From an uncultured Eubacteriales bacterium (GTDB taxonomy: Bacteria; Bacillota; Clostridia; Oscillospirales; UBA644): a stretch of 64,000 nucleotides of DNA. Below the pieces are notes generated by a model. The model ran no database searches, was not told the DNA's origin, and saw only the letters and a list, made by a program, of their open reading frames with translations. The position numbers and the translations under genes are program-made. Below are positions 45,780 through 54,175 of the stretch, piece by piece (positions within the stretch are counted from its first letter, which is position 1; each line of letters opens with the position of its first letter). The stretch covers positions 62,001 through 126,000 of the forward strand of contig CAKSFN010000003.1 of the NCBI GenBank assembly GCA_934454405.1, written 5' to 3'.

Positions 45780-46297
45780 CCGCTCACCGCCTTGATTATC
45801 TTCACCTTGACTTTTTCGACATCGGCGGCTCCCGTAATGCTGCCGAGCGAAAAACGGATGTATCGGGTGCCATCTTTCAGGAGTTTCAGTTCAAGCGTGT
45901 TGAACGCCATCGCCTGTCCCGTCAGGGGGCAGATCCCGATGTGAAGGTGCTCCGTGTCATACATATTTATGTACCACGGACGCGCGTCCGAAGAACCGAA
46001 GCTGATGCGGACGATATCCCCTTTTTCAGCGGAAATAAAACCCGAACATGCAGAGCCTTCCGCCGCGGTTTCCGATCCTCCCGAGCCCGTTCTGTAACCG
46101 AGCTTATACCCCAAACCGCCGTTATACGGCTGCCCGTTATCTTCGGTTGACACGGCAACAGGGGAGAAGTCTCCCCAATAGTCGGCAACCGCAGCTGCCA
46201 TTTCGGACACCTTATAAGTCTCCGTTCCGCCCGTCAATTTGCGTATGCCGTCCGCTATCGCCCGTATATCCGTCTCGCTGTAAAGCTTCATCGCCAT
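45776..46297 (-). CDS. Phage structural protein, possible tail tip or receptor-binding protein
   Basis: 173 aa. The first 40 residues (LYSETDIRAIADGIRKLTG..YKVSEMAAAVA) match a short helix-turn region found at the N terminus of many tail-fibre-associated proteins. The rest is beta-rich with DARPWYINMYDTEHLHIG and YIRFSLGS, like a carbohydrate-binding jelly roll. It lies between the fibre gene and the lysis genes, overlapping both neighbours by 1-4 bp. Function is inferred from position. Confidence 0.55.
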   Translation of the reverse strand: MAMKLYSETDIRAIADGIRKLTGGTETYKVSEMAAAVADYWGDFSPVAVSTEDNGQPYNGGLGYKLGYRTGSGGSETAAEGSACSGFISAEKGDIVRISFGSSDARPWYINMYDTEHLHIGICPLTGQAMAFNTLELKLLKDGTRYIRFSLGSITGAADVEKVKVKIIKAVSG

Positions 46298-47436
46298 CAG
46301 TAGCTCACCTCGCTTGCGTCAAGACCGTTAATATAGTCATAAACCGCTTTTGCAGAGAGAATCCCTGCGTGCGATGGCTTTTCGGGCATTGAAGTGTTCA
46401 GAGTATAAGTCAAAGATCCTATTCCGCTCATATATCCGACGATGCCGTTTGAGGTCGGTTTTGAGAGATAATTTACGGTTTTAGATGCGACATACTCTTT
46501 CAGCGCCTTGTTGTTCGGGATTTGAGAAGGGTCGATTTCCACAGAAACGCCCGCACCCGTGATTCCTTTTATTGTTTCAACCCCGGCAAAGTTGAATCCG
46601 AGAAGCCCCTCGGTAACCTTCGCCGGCTTATCCAGCTTGTTTGCGACCTTCGCGACCTCCGCCTTGTCCGCGTCCGTGTAGTCATTCGTCGAAAGCCCCT
46701 TGCCCTCGACCTTATCCTCTTTCAGATTGATCTTCTGTGAAAGATTAATTATATTGGAGTAATCCTCGGTGAGGATCTCCGGAATGTCCGTATTCAGCCA
46801 TTTTACATCCGCGTCCGTGTAGTCATTCGTCGAAAGCCCCTTGCCCTCGATTTTATCCACCTTGTCGCGCAGAATGTTACCCACGGTTGTAAGGCAGTCC
46901 TCCAAGTCCGCCTCGTCCGCCTTTGACGGAATAAGACTCACAAGCGCCTTGTCCGCGTCCGTATAATCGTTTTTGCTTCCCACGCGGACATATTCGCCGC
47001 CGCAGAAAGCCTTGAAGCCCTCCGCGTCTTTTTTCAGCACCGTCACCGCCGTTTCATCCGTCGGCGTAAACACGCATTTGCGCAAAGCCCCCGTCTCGTC
47101 CTCGCCCTCCGCGGGAACGTCCGCCGAATAAGCCGAGCGGATAACGGGCAGCGCTGCGGCATTCGTCGTTATCAGGTCGTCCGCAAACACAGAGACGCGA
47201 ATAACGCCCTCTCTCGCGCAAAACTCGTTCGGCAGCGCGACCGGCTCGCCGTCAATCGGCAGATAAACGCTCCTTTCGCCGTCCTTTTCTATCTGAACGT
47301 ATCTCGCCGCCTCCGCAGGCTTCTCAAACTCGAACGCAAGCCTGTAAAGGTTCCTCGAACCCGACATAACCGTCGCCGCTCCTTCCGCCGTCACCGTCTG
47401 CCCGTGAACCGTTATCTTTATATCTATTGCTTTCAT
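46297..47436 (-). CDS. Phage tail fibre/upper baseplate-like protein
   Basis: 379 aa. An N-terminal beta-sandwich (about 1-100) resembles BppU-type upper baseplate domains. The middle has three copies of the segment around NDYTDADK, two of them preceded by EGKGLST, a repeat very common in phage fibre proteins of gut Bacillota. The C-terminal part (about 290-379) is Gly/Ser/Thr-rich and may form the trimer tip. It is the only fibre-like gene in the module. Overlap with the 173-aa gene suggests co-translation. Confidence 0.75.
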   Translation of the reverse strand: MKAIDIKITVHGQTVTAEGAATVMSGSRNLYRLAFEFEKPAEAARYVQIEKDGERSVYLPIDGEPVALPNEFCAREGVIRVSVFADDLITTNAAALPVIRSAYSADVPAEGEDETGALRKCVFTPTDETAVTVLKKDAEGFKAFCGGEYVRVGSKNDYTDADKALVSLIPSKADEADLEDCLTTVGNILRDKVDKIEGKGLSTNDYTDADVKWLNTDIPEILTEDYSNIINLSQKINLKEDKVEGKGLSTNDYTDADKAEVAKVANKLDKPAKVTEGLLGFNFAGVETIKGITGAGVSVEIDPSQIPNNKALKEYVASKTVNYLSKPTSNGIVGYMSGIGSLTYTLNTSMPEKPSHAGILSAKAVYDYINGLDASEVSY

Positions 47437-47439
47437 TTC

Positions 47440-49335
47440 TTATCTTTTTCCTCCGACATATTTTGTTTTTCTCGCGCAGAACACCGCCGCGCCCACACCG
47501 ATTTTTCCGCGCCCTTTTATAACCGCTCCGAACCCGTGCGCCGCCTCCGCGGTCGGTCTGAACGAGAACCTTCCGCCTCTTCCGTATATGTTTACTTCGT
47601 ATTTTTCCGTTTGTTCCGCCGTTCCGTTCGGGCCGGGCACGACAAACAGCCTCACATCTCCGTCCGCATAGAACGCGCAGCCCCTCTTTGACAGCCTTTT
47701 CAGCCTCGTTCTGTCCGAAAACTCCGTCTCCGCCGTTTCCAAACACGGCTCTATGACCCGTTCGGCTTCCGTTCCCGCATAATCCGCATCCGCGTCCGCG
47801 CCCAGATACTCAACCGAGATATCGCCGTCCGCCGTGCCCGAAAAAACCGCCGTTCCGCCGCTTTTTTCCGTTCCTATGCCGCAAACCGCAAATGGCGCGT
47901 CCCCGTGTGGCGAAGCGATGTTTGTCCACCGAAACCAACCGTTTTCTTTCGCTCCCGTCCGCTCGTTCTTCGCCCTCGCAAACGAAACAAACAGATCCGT
48001 TCCCGTCAAAAGCGCCGCCATTCCGTTCGTCTCCGTCAGCCTCGGCGTCCCCGTTTTTTTGCGCAGTATGGGATCTATTCCCGCCGACGCCGCTTCAAGT
48101 TCCGCCGTCCCGCTCGCCGTCGCCTTCGTTATCCTTTTCACGCCGTCCTCCGAAACGAAAAGGGGAGACCCGAGGTGTCTCGCCGCGTTCCCCACACCCG
48201 TCACGCCGCAGTCGTAAAGCCCGTATTCCGCAGGATATTCTTTCCCCACGGCATCATCGGAGACCGCTCGCGGATAATGAAACCTTATCAGCGGAGCCGC
48301 CGCTCCCGCGCGCTCCGTCGCCGCAAGGTACCTGCCCGCTTCCGCCAACGCTTCCGTCTGCTCCGACCCGTGGCAGACAGCGTTTTCCGCAAAGAAAAAC
48401 GGGTCGCCTTCCGCCGAATAAATTATTCTTCCGCTCGCGTTTTTGTCCGCCGCCGCGCAAAGGAACACTCGCCCGTCAAACACCGTTCCCACCGCCTTGC
48501 AAAGCGGCTCGCACACCGCCCCGGACATTATCGGAAAGTAACACAAAACCGTTACCTCGCTGCCTTTATCGGGTATTACGGGGAGCGTGACAGATGCCGC
48601 GTCCGCGTCCGAAAGCGCGCGGAATTTCTCCGCTCCGCCCTCCGTATAAACGCAGCAGATCGCTTTCGCTCCGCCCTTTCCGAGCGCGAACATCTTGCTC
48701 ACTCCGTCCGCCGCGACGCTTACGCGAAAACACGGCGAAAGCATATTTTTACGCCCGACATATTTTCCTTTTCTGCTCAAAAACGGCGCGTCCCTGTCCG
48801 CTGCCGCGTTGAACTTCGAAACCGAATTGACCGCCCTCATTCTTGCCAGCGCGTCCGTCGGCGAATAAACGCTCACCCCGTTTTGCCCGAATCTGAACAC
48901 CCCGTTTTTGTCATAGACGTAAAGCGCGCCGTCAAAAGCTGTCGCCGCGTCGCCCGAAAGCGGAGCGTTATCCCCGATACGAGACGAAAGGGAAGACGTC
49001 AGCACCCTGTAATCAGCGTCCGATACCAGCTCTCCCTGCTCGTATTTCAGCTCCTTCACGCTCGGGAAGCACAGCCATTCAAGCATATACGCGCCGAGTC
49101 TCAACAGCACCCTGTCGCCCACCGAATAGACCCCGAATGCGCCTTTTGCCTTATCCACGGGCTTTTTGAACGTCCCTGCGTGTATCAGCGCAGGACGTGT
49201 TTTCAGCTGTCCGTCGCACGGATAAAGGTCGTCCGCGACCGCCGCCCTGTCAATGTCTATGTCCGCTCTCGGCGCCGCCGCGTCAATGCCCTTAATGTCA
49301 GAAAACTCTCTTGTTATGCAATTTTCGCTCGCCAT
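47440..49335 (-). CDS. Large phage structural protein (stabilisation or tail-tube-like)
   Basis: 631 aa, no signal peptide and no coiled coil. The N terminus (ENCITREFSDIKGIDAAAP...DLYPCDGQLKTRPALI) resembles proteins of short-tailed phages in which a 'list of R-P residues' opening precedes a beta-propeller-like body, such as P22 gp10-type stabilisation or T7-type tubular proteins. The body shows repeated beta segments (GALYVYDKNGVFRFG, GRVFLCAAADK, LFVSFARA). It lies between the connector and the fibre, where a tail tube or needle-hub protein is expected. The family call is tentative. Confidence 0.5.
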   Translation of the reverse strand: MASENCITREFSDIKGIDAAAPRADIDIDRAAVADDLYPCDGQLKTRPALIHAGTFKKPVDKAKGAFGVYSVGDRVLLRLGAYMLEWLCFPSVKELKYEQGELVSDADYRVLTSSLSSRIGDNAPLSGDAATAFDGALYVYDKNGVFRFGQNGVSVYSPTDALARMRAVNSVSKFNAAADRDAPFLSRKGKYVGRKNMLSPCFRVSVAADGVSKMFALGKGGAKAICCVYTEGGAEKFRALSDADAASVTLPVIPDKGSEVTVLCYFPIMSGAVCEPLCKAVGTVFDGRVFLCAAADKNASGRIIYSAEGDPFFFAENAVCHGSEQTEALAEAGRYLAATERAGAAAPLIRFHYPRAVSDDAVGKEYPAEYGLYDCGVTGVGNAARHLGSPLFVSEDGVKRITKATASGTAELEAASAGIDPILRKKTGTPRLTETNGMAALLTGTDLFVSFARAKNERTGAKENGWFRWTNIASPHGDAPFAVCGIGTEKSGGTAVFSGTADGDISVEYLGADADADYAGTEAERVIEPCLETAETEFSDRTRLKRLSKRGCAFYADGDVRLFVVPGPNGTAEQTEKYEVNIYGRGGRFSFRPTAEAAHGFGAVIKGRGKIGVGAAVFCARKTKYVGGKR

Positions 49336-49336
49336 A

Positions 49337-49912
49337 TCACAGCCACCCCGTCGTTATTTCCCACGCGTCCGAGCCGCCCGCGTCTTTTGCCGCGGCTTTT
49401 TTCAACTCCCGGAATTTTTCCTCATACGCCGCCGCCAGCTCCGGCTCATCGTCCGCGTATATCCTCGCCGCCACGCCGAGCGCGATAAGCCTCTGCGCCG
49501 CCTCCGGAATATCCGGTTCAAAATCAAGGTCGTCCTCTGACTTTATCAGCGCCGGATTTTTTATGTAATGCACAAAAAACCTCCCGACCGCCGTTTTCGG
49601 AAGCCTCAGCGTCTGCGGCGTTTCAAACTGCCAGCCCTTGACGGCAAAACCCGTCTCCGCGTTCCTCACAGGAACCTCCGCAAAACGCATAAACTCGCCG
49701 CCGAGAATATCTCCGACATTGAACTCCTCCGCGCTGTCAACGCCCCGTCTTTCAATCGCCAAACGCCGCTCAACAGGCGCCACCGTCGCCGCCAGCTCAA
49801 ACAGCACGTCGTTCACGTCCTCCGCCAGCGTCCTTCCGTATTCAAGCGCGAAATCCCTCTCCGTCAGATACCCGAGCTTCCTTATCTGTTCCTTTATTGT
49901 TTTGTATGTCAT
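49337..49912 (-). CDS. Phage head-tail connector-like protein
   Basis: 191 aa. It starts TYKTIKEQIRKLGYLTERDFA, is largely helical, with a central beta region (GVDSAEEFNVGDILGGEFM, QFETPQTLRLP) and a helical C terminus. It follows the major capsid and the 45-aa gene, the normal place for the head-completion or connector protein, and ends 1 bp before the 631-aa gene. No sequence motif fixes the family. Confidence 0.5.
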   Translation of the reverse strand: MTYKTIKEQIRKLGYLTERDFALEYGRTLAEDVNDVLFELAATVAPVERRLAIERRGVDSAEEFNVGDILGGEFMRFAEVPVRNAETGFAVKGWQFETPQTLRLPKTAVGRFFVHYIKNPALIKSEDDLDFEPDIPEAAQRLIALGVAARIYADDEPELAAAYEEKFRELKKAAAKDAGGSDAWEITTGWL

Positions 49913-50069
49913 ACACTCCTCCGTTGATTATGATTGTATTCAGCCTGAATTTTTCCGCCCCGTTATTTTTGAGAAGAAACCGCCCGCGGCGCGGTCGGCG
50001 GGGGAACCCAAGCGCGCCGCGGACGAAAACTCAATTCAAAGTAGCGCAGCCGCAAACTCTCGCAGAATC

Positions 50070-50130
50070 ACTGCCCGCTGACCACTATCTGCTGCCTGCT
50101 GACAACTGACTGCTGCCCTCTGACTGCCGT
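50070..50130. repeat. Degenerate 7-bp periodic repeat, array 1
   Basis: On the minus strand it reads as successive heptamers CAGCAGT CAGTTGT CAG..., of the form C/T-AG-N-N-G-N. It fills the gap between the connector and the 45-aa gene. Confidence 0.7.
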
Positions 50131-50131
50131 T

Positions 50132-50269
50132 TTACTGCGCCGCTTTACCGCATCTCAGGTCGCCGCCGACGGTCTTTTTGCCCGTCTTTTTCTTTTCAGT
50201 CTCGAAAAGTGCCTTGACGTACTGCGCCGCTGTATTCTTGATCTTGCCCGCATAAGTCTTTTCTTTCAT
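50132..50269 (-). CDS. Small basic phage protein (45 aa)
   Basis: 45 aa, strongly basic, Lys-rich (KIKNTAAQYVKALFETEKKK). ATG at 50269 follows a near-perfect AAGGAGGTC ribosome site 9 bp away, and the gene starts 14 bp after the capsid stop, which makes a real gene likely despite its size. The frame is open further upstream inside the capsid gene, but that part is a shadow. It might be a small head protein; function unknown. Confidence 0.65.
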   Translation of the reverse strand: MKEKTYAGKIKNTAAQYVKALFETEKKKTGKKTVGGDLRCGKAAQ

Positions 50270-50283
50270 CGTTTCCGACCTCC

Positions 50284-51279
50284 TTATTTCAGTTCCGTGC
50301 CGGTCGCCACGCCGCCTATCGCGAACGCGCGCCAGTCGTTGAAGCCGGCGGAAAATCTCGCGCGACCTCTCCAAACCATATTCCATGTCGCGGGGTCTTC
50401 GTCCGCCTTGAGCGTCAGCGGCTTTCTGTCGAACCAAACCGCGCCGATGTTGTCCTCGTTGTACTGCGAGGAAAGCACTATCCACGGGCTTGTTCCCGCC
50501 GCCGACTGCCAGTAGGGGTCAACGATTACGTTCCATCTGCCGAACTGGTAGTTGAAGCCGTTGTTTGAAGTCGCAGGGTCTTTGTCCGCGCCGATGCACG
50601 CAAACACAGCCTTTTTCAGCGACATCTGATTGGGAATAACGATGGTGTCGGGCACAACGCCGAGAATGTTGCCCTTGTCGTCCTTGTAATTCTGCATCGC
50701 GGTCTCCACAAGTCCCAGCCCGTCCGCGGAAAACGCGTTTTTATACAGGTTGGACTGCTTCAGCGCGGTGTCGGTAACGGACGTATGCTCCGCGTGGAAA
50801 AGGGGAAGACCGTCGTTGCAGGTGGTCGAAAAAGTCTGACCTCTGAACGAAATGCTCTCGCCCGTCGCGCCCGTCAGAAGGCTTGAGCCGAACAGCTCTC
50901 TCATGCGCAGATAGCCGGTGATGAACGCCGTCGGCTTCTTGCGAAGATTGATTATTTTCGAGTCGTCGAGCATCTCCTCGGTTATCGTGAATTCGCTCTT
51001 AAAAGTAACGTGCGTCAGCGTCTTGGAGTAGCCCTCCTGCCAACTCTCCGCAGGGAACGCCGCGCCCTCGTCAACGGGCTTGAACCCGTCCATGGAAGTC
51101 ATAGAGGTGATCTTTTCGGCGAACGAGGAAGATGTGTCCATGTTGTATATCTTGGGAAGAATGGACTGCTTCTCAAACGCCTCCGCCTTTTTCTCTATCA
51201 TCATTTTAATGGGTTCGTAGGACTGTCCGTAAACGGAATTGTTCAGCCCCGAACTCTTGCTGAATGTAATGTTAGCCAT
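50284..51279 (-). CDS. Phage major capsid protein (HK97-fold type)
   Basis: 331 aa. The pattern KKAEAFEKQSILPKIYNM, ITEEMLDDSKI, VPDTIVIPNQMSLKKAVFA, FGRWNVIVDPYW and the C-terminal ARFSAGFNDWRAFAIGG is that of Mu-like/HK97-fold major head subunits. AAAGGA precedes the ATG. The gene looks intact in length and reading frame. It lies downstream of the scaffold-like gene, as in tailed phages. Leucine codons by my count are about 11 CTG, 7 CTT and 3 CTC, a different balance from the host genes. Confidence 0.88.
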   Translation of the reverse strand: MANITFSKSSGLNNSVYGQSYEPIKMMIEKKAEAFEKQSILPKIYNMDTSSSFAEKITSMTSMDGFKPVDEGAAFPAESWQEGYSKTLTHVTFKSEFTITEEMLDDSKIINLRKKPTAFITGYLRMRELFGSSLLTGATGESISFRGQTFSTTCNDGLPLFHAEHTSVTDTALKQSNLYKNAFSADGLGLVETAMQNYKDDKGNILGVVPDTIVIPNQMSLKKAVFACIGADKDPATSNNGFNYQFGRWNVIVDPYWQSAAGTSPWIVLSSQYNEDNIGAVWFDRKPLTLKADEDPATWNMVWRGRARFSAGFNDWRAFAIGGVATGTELK

Positions 51280-51468
51280 AATGTTAAAAATCCTTTCTTG
51301 TTGTGATTTGTTTTTTTGTGGTAATTTCTAATATGTTAAACTGCTTTTTTCAGGCAGAGTATACCCGGCTCAAACGACAGAATCGGTAATGCCCCGGTGT
51401 ACTCAAACCGTGCTTTCCCCGTTTCGCTCCCGTGACGGGCTTCGCGCGTCAGAGGCTTCGCGGAGTCC

Positions 51469-51531
51469 TGCCGCACGCTGACGACTGACCTCTGCCTGCT
51501 GACAACCGACTTCTGCTCACTCTTGCCCTTT
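51469..51531. repeat. Degenerate 7-bp periodic repeat, array 2
   Basis: Minus strand: CAGAAGT CGGTTGT CAGCAGG CAGAGGT CAGTCGT CAGCGTG. It lies between scaffold-like gene and capsid, next to CGTCAGAGGCTTCGCGGA (51447-51464), which recurs with one change at 57236-57253. The rest of the 250-bp gap shows nothing else. Confidence 0.7.
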
Positions 51532-52625
51532 TACTGCTCCGTTTCGCCTCGCAGAGACCTGTTGTAATGCTCCCGTATCTCGCGGTCGCTCACGTTCGGC
51601 ATCAGGCGTTTGTATTTCTCATAAACGCCTTTCGGCACCTCGCAAAGCGTTGATTGACTGCCCTCCGAACGGACGAGATGCGCCTTTGAGCCTGCGCGCG
51701 CCCTCGCTCTCGTTTCCGCCGCGCGTTCCGCCTCCGCTTTTATCTGCGAAATGTGCGTTGCCGCATAAGCGTCCGCCGCGGAAAGACCTATCCGCGCACC
51801 TGCCGCCATCAGCTTCGCAAAGGCGTCGCCGAGTTCCTCAACGCTGTTCGCGCCGCATTCCGGGAAAGCCCTCTTGATTTCCGCAAGTCTGCGCCCGTTT
51901 TCCTCCTCCGACCCGGCCGCAGGTGCGCTCTCTTTTCCGCGCTCCCCCTGCGCCGTGTCGTCGGTCTCGCCTTTGCCGTCCTCGCCGCCGTCCGCCTCTT
52001 CCGGCGCGTCGTATTCAACGTCCTCTCCGTCCCCGAAGAAGCTTTCCGCATCTTCGTCCGAATCCAAACGCCCGTCATCCTCTCCGCTCCACGCGAAAGC
52101 CGTTTTTACATCTTTTTCATCCTTTTCGTTGCCTGTCATTTTCTTTTTCAGCTCCTTTCGCTCCACATCGCCCGTTTTTACGGTCTTTTCGCCGCTCGCT
52201 CGCTCCGCTTCCGCCCCGTTCAAGGCATTTTTGCTGCCCGTGCGCTCCGTATCGCCCGTTTTTACGGTCTTCTTGCCGCTCACTCGCTCCACATCGCCCG
52301 TTTTTACGGTCTTCTTGCCGCTCGCTCGCTCCGCTTCCGCCTGAGACAAAGCTTTTTTAACATCCTCTTCGCCTTCCGTGCCGTTTTCCTGCATTTTCGC
52401 GCTCCTTGCAAATTTTTCCGCGCCTTCCGTGCCGTTTTCCGACATTTTCGCGCTCCTTACAAATTTTTCCGCGCCTTCCGTGCCGTTTTCCTGCATTTTC
52501 GCGCTCCTTGCAAATTTTTCCGCGCCTTCCGTGCCGTCTTCCTGCATTTTCGTCCGCCTTGCAAGCGCCGCCGCGCACCTTTTTCCGATTGCGGCAATTT
52601 TCCCCGCAAAACCCGTTCCGTCCAT
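51531..52625 (-). CDS. Phage scaffold-like protein with repeat-rich N terminus
   Basis: 364 aa from ATG 52625 (AAAGGA site). The C-terminal 200 residues are acidic then helical: DEDAESFFGDGEDVEYDAPEE followed by LGDAFAKLMAAGARIGLSAADAYAATHISQIKAEAERAAETRARA and a folded tail PKGVYEKYKRLMPNVSDREIREHYN, the look of a capsid scaffold. The N-terminal 160 residues are repeats: four 17-aa units (KMQENGTEGAEKFARSA type, 51 bp each) and several 14-aa units (VKTGDVERASGKKT type, 42 bp each). A second start at 52139 with AAAGGAG would give a plain 202-aa scaffold. The frame also runs upstream into a heptamer array, which I do not include. Confidence 0.6.
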   Translation of the reverse strand: MDGTGFAGKIAAIGKRCAAALARRTKMQEDGTEGAEKFARSAKMQENGTEGAEKFVRSAKMSENGTEGAEKFARSAKMQENGTEGEEDVKKALSQAEAERASGKKTVKTGDVERVSGKKTVKTGDTERTGSKNALNGAEAERASGEKTVKTGDVERKELKKKMTGNEKDEKDVKTAFAWSGEDDGRLDSDEDAESFFGDGEDVEYDAPEEADGGEDGKGETDDTAQGERGKESAPAAGSEEENGRRLAEIKRAFPECGANSVEELGDAFAKLMAAGARIGLSAADAYAATHISQIKAEAERAAETRARARAGSKAHLVRSEGSQSTLCEVPKGVYEKYKRLMPNVSDREIREHYNRSLRGETEQ

Positions 52626-52675
52626 TTCTCTGTTCCTTTCTTTCCGTTCTTTCGCCGTTGTTGCCGCTCTCCGCC

Positions 52676-52831
52676 GCCAATCACTGTCGCCAATCACTGC
52701 CTGCTGATCTCCTCCACGGATTACTGCTCGCCGCCCGCTGCCGACTGCCGACTTCCTACTGTCCGCTATCCGCTGTCCGTTGACCACTATCTGCTGACCA
52801 CTATCCGCTGTCCGCTGACATCTGCGTTCCG
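52676..52831. repeat. Degenerate 7-bp periodic repeat, array 3 (longest)
   Basis: On the minus strand about 15 heptamers in register: CAGCGGA CAGCGGA TAGTGGT, then CAGCAGA TAGTGGT CAACGGA and on to CAGTCGG CAGTCGG-like units. It lies between the scaffold-like gene and the HipA-like gene promoter. Confidence 0.8.
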
Positions 52832-52956
52832 TGGAACGCCTATTTCCTCATCGGCACCCTTATGTTACCACGCTCAACCTCTCTGCGAACACCGATATTG
52901 TGACGCTTTTGTAAACTCTCCTCTCAACCCACCGTCAAAAACTTTTTTAATCACTC

Positions 52957-52985
52957 TTGAATTTTTTTTCGCATTATGGTATACT
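52957..52985 (+). promoter_or_regulatory. Promoter of the HipA-like kinase gene
   Basis: TTGAAT (52957-52962), 17 bp, TATACT (52980-52985), then GAAAGGAAGTG before the ATG. It gives this gene independent expression within the opposite-strand phage module. Confidence 0.8.
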
Positions 52986-53012
52986 GATATTCAAGAAAGG
53001 AAGTGAACGCGT

Positions 53013-54050
53013 ATGATTCAAAATTACGAAATTATGAGCGGTGACACACTCGTTGCTATCTGGGAAAGCGGAAAACTCACCGTCGTTTGCGAAAAACTTC
53101 TGCCGCTTTATCTTTGCCGCGTTCACAACCCCGATATGTGGCTCGAAACGCGTGCGATAGACGGTCATCGCGCAAATTCCCGTCTGCTTAAAAAAGCGCT
53201 TCGCCTTGCCGAGAAGGACGACCTTTCAACCGTTATCCACGTCAACGGCGCAACCGTGACCGACAATTATTGGATTCGCCCGATAGGGTCTGATCTCAAA
53301 TATTCCGACGTTTGCTTTTCCGATGATTATTTTTCGACTCTTGCCTTAAAAGGCACTTATAATTCGTTCAACCGCGCCGCAAGCGCAAAAAACTCCAGAA
53401 CCCCCGAATTAACGGCTGTCGGCAGTTTTGAAAAATGCTGGAAACTCCATGGCGGCAAATGGGAAATGCTGAAAAGGGCAAATCATAACGAAATGTTCTC
53501 CGAACTGTTTATCTGCCGTCTCGGCAAGGCGCTCGGAATGGATATGGCTGACTATTTTCGCGGTGACGGATTTATCGGAACATCGGATTTTACCGACGGC
53601 AAATTCAATTTCGAACCCGCGTCGGCGTTTATGGGTGACAACGAAGATTACTCCGACGTTGCGGCAAAACTTTCCGAAATTTGTCCCGACGCTCTGCCCG
53701 ATTATGTAAAAATGATTTTTCTCGATACGCTTGTCGCCAACCCCGACCGCCACACGAATAACTTCGGATTGCTCCGGGACAGAAAAAGCGGAAGATTTCT
53801 CCGACTTGCACCGAATTTCGATAACAATATGGCGCTCATTTCCCGCGGCTATCCCGCTCTTCCGAAGAAAGGCGATATGCTTGTCGAACTCTTCAACGAC
53901 TTCATGTCCGCCCACCCCGAATACAAAAGGTTTATTCCCGCCGTATCGGAACAAACTGTTCGTGACTGCGTTCGCTCGCTGAATATGAAAGTCAAAACCG
54001 ATCACATCGTTCGATTCATCACCGAGCGCTGCGCTTTGATTGAAAAGTGA
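53013..54050 (+). CDS. HipA-like serine/threonine kinase domain protein
   Basis: 345 aa. The C-terminal two thirds match the HipA/CtkA kinase fold: glycine-rich region VGSFEKCWKLHGGKWEMLKRA with a likely ATP-binding Lys near 153, NEMFSELFICRLGKALG helix, catalytic loop LVANPDRHTNNFG (Asp245, Asn249-250) and metal site LAPNFDNN (Asp270). The N-terminal 110 residues are a separate region without recognised motifs. HipA toxins phosphorylate translation factors such as GltX; related stand-alone kinases occur in gut Bacillota. No HipB-like antitoxin with a helix-turn-helix lies next to it. Its own promoter and terminator and opposite orientation mark it as a moron-type cargo gene inserted between scaffold and portal. 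Confidence 0.75.
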   Translation: MIQNYEIMSGDTLVAIWESGKLTVVCEKLLPLYLCRVHNPDMWLETRAIDGHRANSRLLKKALRLAEKDDLSTVIHVNGATVTDNYWIRPIGSDLKYSDVCFSDDYFSTLALKGTYNSFNRAASAKNSRTPELTAVGSFEKCWKLHGGKWEMLKRANHNEMFSELFICRLGKALGMDMADYFRGDGFIGTSDFTDGKFNFEPASAFMGDNEDYSDVAAKLSEICPDALPDYVKMIFLDTLVANPDRHTNNFGLLRDRKSGRFLRLAPNFDNNMALISRGYPALPKKGDMLVELFNDFMSAHPEYKRFIPAVSEQTVRDCVRSLNMKVKTDHIVRFITERCALIEK

Positions 54051-54092
54051 TCATATCCGAAGCCGCCGGGAAATTTACTCAAAACACGCAAA

Positions 54093-54128
54093 GAAGACAT
54101 TATGTTTTTAGCAATGTCTTCTTTTTTT
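54093..54128 (+). terminator. Terminator of the HipA-like gene
   Basis: GAAGACATT (54093-54101) pairs with AATGTCTTC (54113-54121), followed by seven T. Confidence 0.9.
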
Positions 54129-54175
54129 GCTCGTGGGATATATTCAAAGCAACACTCAGCGGTATTTCCGATCTC

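Noticed and set aside
47905..49488. 527-aa plus-strand open frame opposite the 631-aa phage protein
   Set aside because: Arg-rich translation typical of the antisense of GC-rich coding DNA, with no start signals; the minus-strand gene fits the ordered phage module.
52626..52787. Upstream extension of the scaffold-like frame to 52787
   Set aside because: The extra residues are translated heptamer repeat, and a start with a ribosome site exists at 52625.
51753..53006. 417-aa plus-strand open frame opposite the scaffold-like gene
   Set aside because: Its product is a Phe/Arg-rich translation of the antisense repeats and heptamer array; no ribosome site.
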